Shown here: positions 10,539 through 20,717 of the stretch, piece after piece
Position numbering within the stretch: the first letter of the stretch is position 1
Layout of the letters: every line of letters begins with the position of its first letter
Source: Mesotaenium endlicherianum
Lineage: Eukaryota > Streptophyta > Zygnematophyceae > Zygnematales > Mesotaeniaceae
Direction: 5' to 3'
NCBI GenBank assembly: GCA_009602735.1
Contig: WELA01012722.1
Location: 180,621 to 224,804, forward strand
DNA length: 44,184 bases
Position numbers and translations under genes: made by a program
The notes under the pieces: model-generated
The model's database searches: none
The model's input: only the letters and a program-made list of their open reading frames with translations
What the model was told of the DNA's origin: nothing

Positions 10539-10632
10539 AAAAATTAAGGACAACGTTGTTATCATTATGGTGGTTGATTAGATTTAAGTAAATGGGTTCA
10601 ATCAATGGCTTAAACATTCGATATTGTCTTCT

Positions 10633-11110
10633 AGGGGCGTGCTAAATTATCCTTTTACGGGCTCTCATTGGTTTTTTTAGGAGAACGCACTAAACGGTCT
10701 TATGAGGTCACTGCACGAAGTAATATTATTTGGGCACTAAATCACCTACAAGAGATACGCAAAGTCATCGTTTAAAGGGCACGCATATTTGTTCTCTAGG
10801 GGGCACGCATATTGCTCCCTTCAAAAGAAGAAAAGTAGCATACTGAGGGGCACGCCACAATGGTCTTCTAAGGGGCACGCGATTATTTCTTCTGAGGGGC
10901 ACGTAGGTATGAGCTCAAGCTATATATAGTACTTTAAAGAAGGCCCGCAAATGTGCTCTTTCTAGGGGCACGCAAATTTAGTCTTTGAGGGGGACGCGAA
11001 ATGTCCTTCAGTTGAAGGGAGACATGAAAACAAAATGTTATGTTTCAAGGGGCACGCTATCTCTTTTTTCGCGGGACACACAAAATCCTCTTTCAAGGGG
11101 CACGCACCAG
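10633..11110 (+). repeat. Minisatellite cluster I, GGGGCACGC family (degenerate)
   Basis: At least ten occurrences of GGGGCACGC or close variants (around 10776, 10799, 10846, 10880, 10900, 10964, 11058 and 11094) are spaced about 20-60 bases apart by AT-rich sequence. The core is shared with clusters at 18.34-19.38 and 30.43-31.27 kb. This is the most eroded of the three. It ends about 400 bp upstream of the methyltransferase start codon. Confidence 0.75.
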
Positions 11111-11514
11111 ATGTTCCTTTTCAGGTCAACAAAACTCCTGGTAGGAGGTCGCTATCGTCGCAAACGTCGCTGTATAGATAAGCAAGTTATGTCGCACAAG
11201 ATCGACTGCATGAATCAGCAGGAATGGAGTATTCCGTTGCAACATCATTAGTCTAGCTGTTCAAATTTCAAATTTCAAATTTCAATGCGCAACAACCAGC
11301 TATGTATCATCTCTCTAACTTCGACCTTGACAATCTCTTCACCCATTCAATTCCTTCAGCTAGGTTGGACCTCGCCTTCGCCTTCTCTATTCTTCTTCTC
11401 TGATCTGCCCGAACTCCTGATTTTCTTTCAGCGGTGCCTTTATCACAATCTGGCAGGTCTTAGAGATCAAACGGGCCCCATCTAGTTTGTGATATTGCAC
11501 ACATCTGGTGCAGC

Positions 11515-12588
11515 ATGGGGTATCGAGATAAACGCAGATGCACAGAGTCGACTCTTGCTCGCACACTACTTGTCATCTCCTTGACATTATTTTCCTTTTG
11601 GATACTGTCAATTTTTAAAAATGATGCAAAGAAGCTCGATAGTCCGCCACCTTCTAAATATGGTGCGCAATCTTTCGGTAGTGTGTCAGCCAAAAGTAGT
11701 GGACAAGCATCGTGTCGTAGTAACTGTGTCGGCGAGTGGTCTCATCTCTTACAAAGGACGAGGACGAGCATTTCCTACGCTAACTGGCGGGTTCCATGTG
11801 ACATGAGGCTCTCATTTGCGAATCAGAGACTGAAGTCGGAGGACTGGCCGGGTGATGCCTCCGCTTCTGCCTTCTTGGTGTGCGAGCTCTCCAGGATTCA
11901 GCACAGCCAGGGGATGCATGCTGCGGTTGGGGAGATTGGAGTTCAGCAAGAGAATCTTTTTTTGCCGGTAGCATTCACCTCATTCAAGGAGGAAGGCCTG
12001 GTTGCTGTCAGTCTCTTCCAGAAACTTCAGGAAGCAGACGTAGAGAATGCTGGACGTGACGGCCAAGCGATATTCAGGCAGCTGCTTGCTGAATATGGCA
12101 TCCCTGCAAGGGACCCTGGGGACAACTTCAAAATGATCGCTTCTGGATCTCAACTGATAAATGACCGGGATATACTTGATACAGTCGGCCCGCTGCGCCT
12201 AATTAGTATAGATAGTGAATATACAACGAATGTGACGGAGTGCGACCTTTGGACCTCTGCATGTGTTCTCATAGAGGGGGGCATTGTCATAGTAGACGAC
12301 TTTTTTTTGGTGGACCTGGCAGGTGTCAGCGAGGGCTTTTACAGATATCTAGCTCATAAAGCTGCACCAAAGCTGTCACCATTTCTAGTGGCACACAAGA
12401 AGGTGTACCTCACCACACCAGCGTATGTGAATGTATATAGATCTCGTATGGCGGTACGATTGAGAGAGCCAGGCCTATCGCTGGCTATACAGGAGAAGAC
12501 TATAGCTGGTTCAGAGGTACTGATGGTGAGTATGAACAAAAAATCAGGCGTATTTAGAGAAGCATGGCTTACTTGTCTGAAGGACTAA
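11515..12588 (+). CDS. Membrane-anchored class I methyltransferase-like protein (Methyltransf_24-type)
   Basis: A single-exon ORF of 357 codons is likely a type II membrane protein: a basic N-terminus (RDKRRC), then one hydrophobic segment at residues ~15-34 (TLLVISLTLFSFWILSIF). A Ser/Pro/Lys linker follows, then a SAM-dependent methyltransferase-like domain from ~135. Family signatures are GEIGV (139-143, SAM motif I), the spacing to RDGQAIFRQLLAEYG, LISIDSEYTTN (~229-239) and EGGIVIVDDFF (~254-263), ending with VAHKKVYLTTP. In typical members the second block reads DGGHT; here it is DSEYT, so the active-site His is missing and function may differ. No other intron is needed. A GGGGCACGC repeat cluster ends 400 bp upstream. 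The substrate is unknown; Golgi or ER location is inferred from the anchor. Confidence 0.72.
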   Translation: MGYRDKRRCTESTLARTLLVISLTLFSFWILSIFKNDAKKLDSPPPSKYGAQSFGSVSAKSSGQASCRSNCVGEWSHLLQRTRTSISYANWRVPCDMRLSFANQRLKSEDWPGDASASAFLVCELSRIQHSQGMHAAVGEIGVQQENLFLPVAFTSFKEEGLVAVSLFQKLQEADVENAGRDGQAIFRQLLAEYGIPARDPGDNFKMIASGSQLINDRDILDTVGPLRLISIDSEYTTNVTECDLWTSACVLIEGGIVIVDDFFLVDLAGVSEGFYRYLAHKAAPKLSPFLVAHKKVYLTTPAYVNVYRSRMAVRLREPGLSLAIQEKTIAGSEVLMVSMNKKSGVFREAWLTCLKD

Positions 12589-13331
12589 CTTAACAAAGCA
12601 ATTTCAAGAGCTGGCGGGTCAGGGCGCTACAATATGATAAATTAAAGTCTTTTACACATAGCAGCAAGCAGTGTCACATCTCTGTAACTCTGCACTTCAC
12701 GTCATTGCCTCGTCAGCTCTCATTGCAGACTGATCGTATTTTTGATATAGGTCATGCTGACCTATGCTTTGCATTTCTCGCCCTATATGATCGTCAGTCC
12801 TGCTTTGCCCAACATACTGCATGTGTACTACTACTGATGCTTGATCAAAACGCTTTACAACTCCCAAAACTTCCAACTTACAACGACCAAAAGAACAGAA
12901 GGTGGTGGCTGTACATGCACTTCTTGTTGCTGTCCTCTTGTCTGGGAACTATTTTTACACGATTCTACACAAGGTCATGCATAACACACATGAAGATAGG
13001 CCTTGAACCTCTGAGCTGTGAATGTATGTTCACGACGTGCATCAAGGTACATGTGCTTCAGTCTGTTGCTATGGGGCAGGCAGCTGTGCTACACACTTTT
13101 AGAGGCAATTTGATGACTTCCTTATCTCTGAATGGCGCCCATGTGGCAGGGCCTCTAATCATCCACAATCCCACATTTTTCTGTAACAAAGGCCTGCATG
13201 TGGTGTACGCACTGATTTGCATGCACCACAACAATACAGGTTCTTAAGGCTGCATCTCTGGCTGCAAAAGAGTTGTTCAGTATCCACATTACATACACAT
13301 TGTTTGTATGTCATCCGGCTCAAGCTGATAT
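12589..13331 (+). other. Probable 3' flank of the methyltransferase gene
   Basis: A 180-codon ORF (12705-13247) runs through here, but it has no recognisable domain and lies directly downstream of a complete gene. It is treated as 3' UTR or intergenic sequence. Nothing else was seen. Confidence 0.4.
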
Positions 13332-13936
13332 ATGAAGCCGACGCGCAAAGGTCCAGGGCAAAGCGGGCTTAAACAGGTGAGTGGCGCCCACATCGATCCT
13401 ACTTCTGCAATGAGCGCATCGCGTCAACCGGGAACAAGTAGCACACCCCGACATAGCCCGTTCCAGTCAAACAGAATTAGAGCTCACTTGGCATGTGGGC
13501 TTGTCCTTTTCCACTTTATAGTAGTGCTTTACATCAAGCTGCATGCTAACTTCTCTCTATACCGGGTTTTCTCCATAGCCTTCAGCAACCAGCAGGTAGG
13601 ACCTTACAGGAACAAATGACTCAAGTTTAACACGTGGACACCTGGTGTGATATCAAATATTGTAACTAAAAGCATTGCCACGGAGTCACCGCCTGGTCCC
13701 TCTGGCCAGCGTGCTTGCTGGGGGCGGCCGCCACCTGGCACACACAAGCTTCTTTCTCCATGTGGTCCTTTTGGCTAGCGCGCTTGCTGGGCTTGTCCGC
13801 CACCTGGCACAGGCTTATCCCTGTGCTTCTCCGGGAGCCAGCGCCTGACTTCCACTTCCTCCACTCTGACATGCTTCAAGTACTCCACACTCGTGGCGTC
13901 CACGCCTTCATTGCACGACACATACAGCAGCAATAA
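13332..13936 (+). CDS. Candidate small multi-exon membrane-protein gene
   Basis: Exon 1 (13332-13376) reads MKPTRKGPGQSGLKQ and ends at a strong donor (CAG|GTGAGT). Exon 2 (13467-13595) follows TTCCAG in phase 0. It encodes SNRIRAHLACGLVLFHFIVV and more, with a single hydrophobic helix, ending at CAG|GTAGG. A third candidate exon (13813-13936) follows GGCACAG, reads LIPVLLREPAPDFHFLHSD to FIARHIQQQ and ends at TAA. Its phase does not fit exon 2 directly, so an extra exon or a different join is needed. The basic N-terminus plus one helix suggests a signal-anchor protein. The family is not recognised, and it is convergent with the SEN2 gene on the other strand. Confidence 0.35.
13694..13831. 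repeat. Imperfect 69-bp tandem duplication
   Basis: The copies start with TGGTCC at 13694 and 13763. They share GCTTGCTGGG and CCGCCACCTGGCACA, giving a period of 69 bases, a multiple of three. They lie in a probable intron of the small plus-strand gene. The minus frame reads CQVADKPSKRASQKDH and CQVAAAPSKHAGQRDQ. Confidence 0.8.
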
Positions 13937-14699
13937 GGTCTGCACAAATGCAAGCCAGTTCACCCACTCCCAAAATAAAACAGAGGAAAAAAGATGAAAA
14001 TTACGATGCAATCTCGTGTCAGCAAGGCAGAGGCAGCTGCTTTCACAAATTGGAGTGTTCGCTTGCTCTTCGTGGCCTGCTAAACAGAAAACAAAAAAAT
14101 ATAAAAATCAAGAGACGCTATCTCGCTGCCAGACAGCAGTCTCTGTGCCGCGAAGAGAGTCCAGAAGTGCGAAAGGGCAAGCGAGCTACAGTGCCTGCGA
14201 GGGCTCCTTTTGCCATTCCAAGCTTCACTCTTCACCGGCACACGATACGGAAAGCATCTCTCGTTCCAAAAAGCGCGCCAAACATCTTCCACTCTCCTTG
14301 TTGTCCGCTGCATCTTTCCGCTGCCAAGCGAAACTTTAGAGCACGCGCAGCATTTCAAAATACGCGATGCATCCTCTTTATCGATACGGTGAGTACCACA
14401 AGCGACAAGTTCTGCAGCCTCACGAGGGAGTTGAGAACACGGGAGCGTCAGAAAATGCGGAACATGACAAGACTTCTCGCCTCCGAAAGTTTGCCATCAT
14501 CATCATCGTCATGAGCGCGAGGGGAGCCATGGGAAAGCTGGGACCTTGGCAACAGTGCCGCAGAGGCGCGCGGAGGCATGCACGTTGATCCAGGTGGCCA
14601 CCCGTGATTGGTCGTCCTCTCGCATGACAAGCACCGCGTAGCTGCGCGGCCGCCACAATCAACACAACAATGTCAGAAATGCTCAGGGGGAGTGGTGCA

Positions 14700-17600
14700 G
14701 TGGATGCTTGCACATTGACGTCCGCCCCTTGAGAAGTAAGAGGCCCTTGCTGACGAAGCCCCACACGCTTTGGGACATGTGCTGGCCGCACAAAACCCCC
14801 CTGTCGAGGGTCGCACAGACGCACCTCTGCGCACGAGTGCCCTGCAGACACGGGCGCCGCTGCCCATGGTCCTCCTGCCTCCATGGGACCTCTCATTGTC
14901 TACGGAACACAGCGACCCTAAAATCTAACACCCCAGTCCCTAAACCCTAACTCCTCTAGCCCCCTGTCAGCGCACGGATTGACCAGCATGCAGGGTGTGG
15001 CTTGCCGGCACGATCGAGGATCGTACCCTCCAGTCCAGATCCCCACCTTTCACCTTGCACCTCGCCCCCGAGGGGCACCTGTGTACCCCCGCGTTTCAGA
15101 TCTTAGCAGGGGAGGGGGAGGAAGAGGGGGGCGGGGGGGGGAGCTGGGCCTTCGAACCAGGGGCCAGGGGCTTCAGCACAGAAAACAGGTTTCAGGGTGA
15201 GAGTCAGGGGGGGTCAGGGGGATGTACTCGGCGTGGACGAAGGCGGGGTGGTGCTTGTAGGCCATGAAGTCGGCGCCGTACTGCACGCCCGAGCGCACCA
15301 CCCACCGCTTCTCCCGCAGCTGCCAGTACGCCGCGTACAGCTCCGGGAATGCCGCCCTGGCGCCGCAGAAGAGCCGCCAGGTGGCGTCCATGCTCAGCTC
15401 CACCACGCCCTGAGGCACCTGCCCCGCGCATGCGCACGCACGCACACGTGCACACACACACACACAACATATATACGTACACACAGACACACAGACGCAG
15501 ACACGCAGACAACACGCACAAACACACATACCCAAACACGAATGTGTAAGTGTACGAGCGCTTGCCAGCAGTGAATAGGCCGCCAGCTGTCCAGCGCATG
15601 GCAACCACCGTCGCTCAGCACTGGTGCAGCGCTCCAATCACTCTTCCCTCCTGATGGCTAGCGAGGAGAGGGGAGAGGCTTGCTCTCGGTTGGAGCCTGC
15701 TCCCTGCCGCCTCAGCCTCAGCCTCAGCCTCAGGCTGAAGAGTGATGAGCTTGCGCCCGTATAGGGAGGAGGCTCCGCAGGCACAGGCACAGGCTGGCGG
15801 GGTGAGGCGACAACAAGGGGGACGCGTTGTTCCCACTCAGAAGCGAGCAGCTCACAACATCCGCCTGCCGCTCCCAGCGCACATGCGCTCCTCGTATCTG
15901 TGGGTGTGGCAGGAGGGAGCGAGCGCATGTGCGTGTGTGTTTTGTGTGCGAGTGCGCGTGTGTGTGTGCGGCCGCTGCGTGCGTGTGGAAGGGAGCAAGG
16001 GAGTGGTGGGGGTGTCCCTGCTGTAAAGTCCTTCTTATACTAAAGCAGAACGTGTCTACCTGCCCCGTATGCCTCTGAGCGCTCGTGACCCGCAGAGCAA
16101 ACGAGAGAGGCACCTTGATTACTCCTGGTTGTGCAGGAGCAGCCCCCCCCCNNNNNNNNNNNNNNNNNNNNNNNNNNNNNNNNNNNNNNNNNNNNNNNNN
16201 NNNNNNNNNNNNNNNNNNNNNNNNNNNNNNNNNNNNNNNNNNNNNNNNNNNNNNNNNNNNNNNNNNNNNNNNNNNNNNNNNNNNNNNNNNNNNNNNNNNN
16301 NNNNNNNNNNNNNNNNNNNNNNNNNNNNNNNNNNNNNNCCCCCACCCCCAACCCCCCCTCCAAAAGCAAAACCCCGCAATCCTGGGGAGTGGGGCCTGAA
16401 ACAAACTGCTGCTTGGGTCACACGGACAGCGTTCAGAGTGCATCCGCCTACCAGCATGGCAGGACGCCTAACAACGATGTAAGCATGGAATCTGAATAAT
16501 CCTGAGATTCGCAATTCCACCATTCCCCCCTCCTCCTCTCCCCAATCTTGCCTCCGCCGCCGGCCCTCTCTACGTCTTCCGCTTGCCCCCCCCTCCCCCC
16601 GAGCTTCACTAAACCCTAAACGTGGATGCAAACGCTAAGCTCACGCAGTATAGTCAGAGCTGCATGCATAACAGCCCCCTGCAGGACTTGCAGCTACGCC
16701 CCAGCGTACAGTCGGACACAGGATGGAATTCACTCATAGGGCGCCGTGTGCGCCTTCAGCACTGTTCTTTGCCCTCTAACCCTAATTTTGAACGCAACAG
16801 TTCACAGGATTTCGGGTCTGAGGCACACGACGGGCCTTGACCGAAGCGTTCTCACATGCCGCCAGTCCTCATGCGGGGGACATGGACCCCTCTGACAGAA
16901 GGAACAAACACAGCCCTGGACAGAGCCCTGGGGCCTACCTGCTCCGAGGGCTGCAGGAGAGTGAGGCAGGGGGCAGCGTGGGCCAGGTAGAACGCTTCCT
17001 CCAACGTCAGCTGCGTCACCCGCACCTGCTCCCCTGACGACGACCCCTCTGCTTCGTCTGCATCCCAGCTCCCCCGGGTGGGAAAGGGTTTCAGGTTTAG
17101 GGTTCACGCATGGGATCACGAGGAACAGCACACTTTGCAGCAGGCTTGAGGTTTTGGGATGATATATCATTGGACGCCGAAACTACAGCTGCGCTGCTTT
17201 GAGCTAAGCCGGGAAGCAGAGCAAGAGGACGCACGCCCACTATTGCATCGTTCTATGATCCTATCACAAACGCCTCCTGCCTGCTGCCGTACCTTCAGTG
17301 AGCGTTCCTTCAGTGAGCACTCGACGACAACAATGTCCTCCTATGATCAGCCCTACGGTCAGTGAGAATATGCAATTGAGGCGAGTGGGCTGCGCATGTA
17401 CCCCAATCAGATAGCCATGCAATGAACCTTGGAGCAAGATAATCGCCGCGAGTGCATTACACAGCTATGCAAAGTAATCATGCCGTGTTGTAATTTCTAA
17501 TACTCATTTGACTGTCATTCCTGACCACATGCGATAATTGATACCAGCCACAATCAAAATAGTCTGCTCAGAAGCAACGAATGCGGTGATAGGTTGCAAC

Positions 17601-17936
17601 CTGACCCTGGCTCTGCATCACATTGGAGTCCCCCGGGATTAGTTTCCCGTAGCAGCCCTTTTCTAACAGCTCATGCTGTACAGGTGTCGCCTCTACCAGC
17701 ACTGCCGAGCTGACACAGGTCCCCCGCAGCCGTTGGCCTGCCTGCAGCTCCGAGAGAATGCGCCCCATGCCATTATCTCTTGCAGTCTTAGCACTGCCCC
17801 TCCGTTTCCACCTGGTGAAAACACCTGGAGTGGCGGGCTTTGGAACAGAGGTCAAGACAGAACTTGACGTAGTCGGACCCTCAGCGCCAGACTCTGACGT
17901 TGATGGGACCGTAGAGGTAGAGTCTTCTTCAGGCAT
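14700..17936 (-). CDS. SEN2: tRNA-splicing endonuclease catalytic subunit Sen2
   Basis: Sen2 cleaves the 5' splice site of intron-containing tRNAs within the four-subunit endonuclease. Exon 1 (17601-17936) starts at the first ATG after an in-frame TAA and ends with the N-terminal signature VEATPVQHELLEKGCYGKL. An internal exon (16939 to ~17057) reads QLTLEEAFYLAHAAPCLTLL, the family LtpeEAffL block, and ends CAG|GTAGG. The catalytic exon (~15228-15418) joins it in phase 0 and reads FPELYAAYWQLREKRWVVRS then GADFMAYKHHPAFVHAEY. It carries the catalytic Tyr (FMAY) and His (FVHAEY). The exon with the catalytic Lys is not certain; a frame near 14740-14800 reading SVWGFVSKGLLLLKG is a candidate. 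At least one exon is missing between 17057 and 17601. The 1.5 kb intron at 15419-16938 holds CA/TG repeats and an N gap. The 14700 end is approximate. Confidence 0.8.
14938..14950. other. Plant-type telomere-like motif (CCCTAAACCCTAA)
   Basis: CCCTAAACCCTAA lies here. Further copies of CCCTAAA/TTTAGGG or the telo-box AAACCCTAA occur at 16609-16621, 17096-17102 and 24518-24543. They are isolated, not a telomere, and lie in introns or between genes. Confidence 0.7.
15425..15990. repeat. CA/TG microsatellite tracts in a SEN2 intron
   Basis: A CA-rich tract (about 15430-15545) and a TG/CG-rich tract (about 15920-15975) flank ordinary sequence inside the large SEN2 intron. Alternating purine-pyrimidine sequence of this kind can adopt Z-DNA. 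ORFs here are artefacts. Confidence 0.8.
16152..16338. other. Assembly gap (Ns), flanked by poly-C
   Basis: The 187 unknown bases begin after a C9 run and end in a C-rich stretch. It lies in the large SEN2 intron. Confidence 1.
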
Positions 17937-18339
17937 TGGGGCCCTCACTTAGCGATGGAGAGGGTAGCTATAACATTAGCTGGACTCACTTCTGATACAC
18001 AAATATGCATTTAAAGTGCAGGCATTCTAACACTAAGAAACATGGCACACATACGCTCTTTTATGCGTCGACCCACTCTTCTAGGAGTAAGAGAATAAGC
18101 ACCACAAAGAATGCTCAAAGTATCTTCTTAGTGAGAAGTTAGACACCGTAAGCTGTAAGTTGTGTGCGCATACGTCTTCTGACAAGAGTCGGAGCTCAGA
18201 TATACAAAAAGGCTTCGATTACATGGGGCCAGAAGTGTTCGTAGAGCTCCTGCTCTATTCGACTCTAGCTGGGATACCCCCACCATATATGTAGGAGGCA
18301 ATTGAAAACATTTCGTTTGATATAGATCCTACACGCGAA
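17937..18339. other. SEN2 upstream region (putative promoter)
   Basis: About 400 bases lie between the SEN2 start codon and repeat cluster II. They should contain the SEN2 promoter; no specific element was recognised. Confidence 0.4.
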
Positions 18340-19375
18340 GTTCCGTCTTGCATGCATGGGGCACGCAAAGCTCACTTAAATTTGGGGGCACCGAAAGGTA
18401 TGTTCTGGGGCCACGTAAACTTACTATATTTTGAGGGGGCACGCAAAGTTTCTTCTCGGTGGGCCACGCGAAGTTGCGCTTGCATGGAGCACGCAAAGTT
18501 GCTTGTCGGGGGCTACGCAAAGTTGCGATTTGCATGGGGCCACGCAAAGTTGGGTTAATTGGGGTTATATGCATACCCTACTGTTTTTTATGTTGGGGAC
18601 ACGCATTATTCGGTTCTGTAGGTATGCAAAATTCCACCCGAAGGGCACGCAAGATTCACGAATAGAAGGGCACGCAAAGTTACATATTAGGGGCACGCAA
18701 AAATATACTCAACTAGGGACACTAAAAGTCCGTTATCAACTGTTCTTTACGGCATATTAGTTGGAAGGCAGGCGAAGTGACTTTTCTAAGGCCACCCATC
18801 TCGGGGGCACGCATTATTACGCCTTGGGGGCACAGCAAATAGGACTTTCTTAGGAGCACGCCAAGCTACGTCTTGAAGGCACGCAAAAAGTGGCTTTCGA
18901 AGACATGCGAAGTTACGTTCTTTGGGCACGCAAGTTTTGACTTCATAAGGGGCTCGCAAGTTTGACTTCCTAGCTAGGGCTCGCAAAGTTACCCTTTGGG
19001 GCCACGCAAAACTGGGCTTTCGAAGACACGCAAAGTTATGTTTTGGGGGCTTGCAAATTTGACTTCCTCGGGGGCTTGCAAGCACTCGATAGTATCCTTC
19101 CCAAGGAGCTCGCAAAGTTACATATTGGGAGCGCGCAAAACTAGGCTTACGAAGACACACGCGAAGTTACGTTGTGGGGGCTCGCAAAGTTGATGTCCTA
19201 AGGGGCTCGAAGTTTCCTAAGAGACTCGCAAATTTGACTACCTAAGGAGCTCGCAAGGTGACAGTTCCACGGGCACGCAATATCGACTATTTAGGGGTTT
19301 TACAAAGTAACGTTCTGGGAGCACGCAAAATCTGCTTCCTAGAGGCACGCAAGGTTACGCTTCCGGGCGCGAAGG
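18340..19375 (+). repeat. Minisatellite cluster II, GGGCACGCAAAGTT family with ~125 bp super-period
   Basis: More than 25 units contain GGGGCACGCAAAGTT or variants (GGGCTCGCAAAGTT, GGGGCTTGCAAATT, GGGCCACGCAAAGTT), spaced ~25-40 bases apart. A marker CGAAGACA followed by CGCAAAGTTA recurs at about 18898, 19021 and 19150, a higher-order period of 123-129 bases. The core is the same as in clusters I and III, in plus orientation. The cluster begins 400 bp upstream of the SEN2 start codon. Confidence 0.9.
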
Positions 19376-20717
19376 AAAGTAGAACAATAAAGCCGTGTCG
19401 TGATAACACTGAAGGGGTCCTATAGAAATAGCATCAGAAAGTGCATACATATGTGTTTTTATATAACCTGAATTTGAAAGTATCAATGTGAACGTTGTCA
19501 GATTAAATCAAGGTATGGAGTCAAGAACTAATCATTAAAAATTCATCAACTCCCGCAATTGCTCTAACTAATGTTATGTTGGTGTCTCATGCACTCTAAA
19601 GGAAAAGTGCACTGGCTAGATTACTTACGAAAGGAATTACAATTTGATTATCTTTGCCATGGCTGAACGGCAGAGTTTACAATATGAAGAATTCTGCTAG
19701 ATAAACCACGTGTTAGGATCTTCTATGTGTAGAAGTTAAGTGATTAGCAAGAAACTCTAAAGTAGGCTCAAGAAGAATCTCCAACTTTCATCAAGTGCAG
19801 AATGAATGATTTCATCCTAATTTGATCAAGAGAGTATTAGCTCTTTAAAGCAATCTAGGTTGTGAAGCTCGACTAGCATTTTGCATCAGTAGCTGTGATT
19901 GCATTGGTGCCTGCTTATCACTAATCAAATAGCCCAGAGAACTAGCTATGGATTGCGTACAATGAAATTTATGAAACTTGTCAAATGTCTAGAATCAACA
20001 TATAAATGACCAGTTGAGCCTAAATCATGTTGACAAGGTCTGGTCTAGCGTGAAAATAAATTGCTTGAAGCTGCTTAACTTGTTCTAGTGTGAATGTTAA
20101 ATTAGCCAAAGATTGAACTTTGAAATACACTGACTTAGTTCAAATTACTGTGTCAAATGAAAGACAAATACAGGTCAAGGTGACTCAGGCTAATTGGGCC
20201 AGTGCCTACGTCAACACCGGTGTTGCGCGGCAGACTCAATTAAGGAGAGCTTTTTAAAATTCCGTAGGTGCCACTAACAAGGGCTTCATGGCCATTCCGG
20301 GTCAACATTAGGATGGCCAATATATGAAGGGTACGAGCATGATTGAACAATAGGGCGGCAACCACACTGCTCTTCTCTTTCACTCTAATGACGAGATTTT
20401 CTCATTATCGCAAATATATTGACTAAAAGGAGCATATTGGCGACTCATTAATCATATCAATGTTGAATGTCAGAAAGCTCAGTAAGACGAAGAGTGGACC
20501 ACAAAGTTGTCGTCTCATAACATGTGATGCAATTTGCAAACATACCATCAACTTGCATTTTTCATCTCCATGGTGCCCAACATTATTGCTACAGGATGCA
20601 AAATTGTATGCCATCTCAGGCAAGAGGATCTTGTCGACACCCACCAATAAGGCGTGCTGGGGAGCGCCTCATTACCGCAACATAGGCCACCAAGCTGTGG
20701 TATCACATTCACAATGA
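19376..20717. other. AT-rich intergenic stretch, nothing recognised
   Basis: This is stop-rich in all frames, with no repeat or gene signature seen. It separates repeat cluster II from the 3' end of the WD40 gene. Confidence 0.6.

Noticed and set aside
12705..13247. 180-codon ORF downstream of the methyltransferase
   Set aside because: No domain or codon-level support; sits where a 3' UTR is expected.
15145..15170. GGTTCGAAGGCC on the minus strand as a tRNA T-arm
   Set aside because: No matching acceptor, D-arm or anticodon arm could be found around it.
15730..16631. ORFs that run through the N gap
   Set aside because: The Ns merely prevent stops; flanking residues show no family features.
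18340..19375. Repeat clusters considered as CRISPR-like arrays
   Set aside because: Units are degenerate, spacers recur from a small set and differ in length, and there are no cas genes. The genomic context is eukaryotic. It is a minisatellite.
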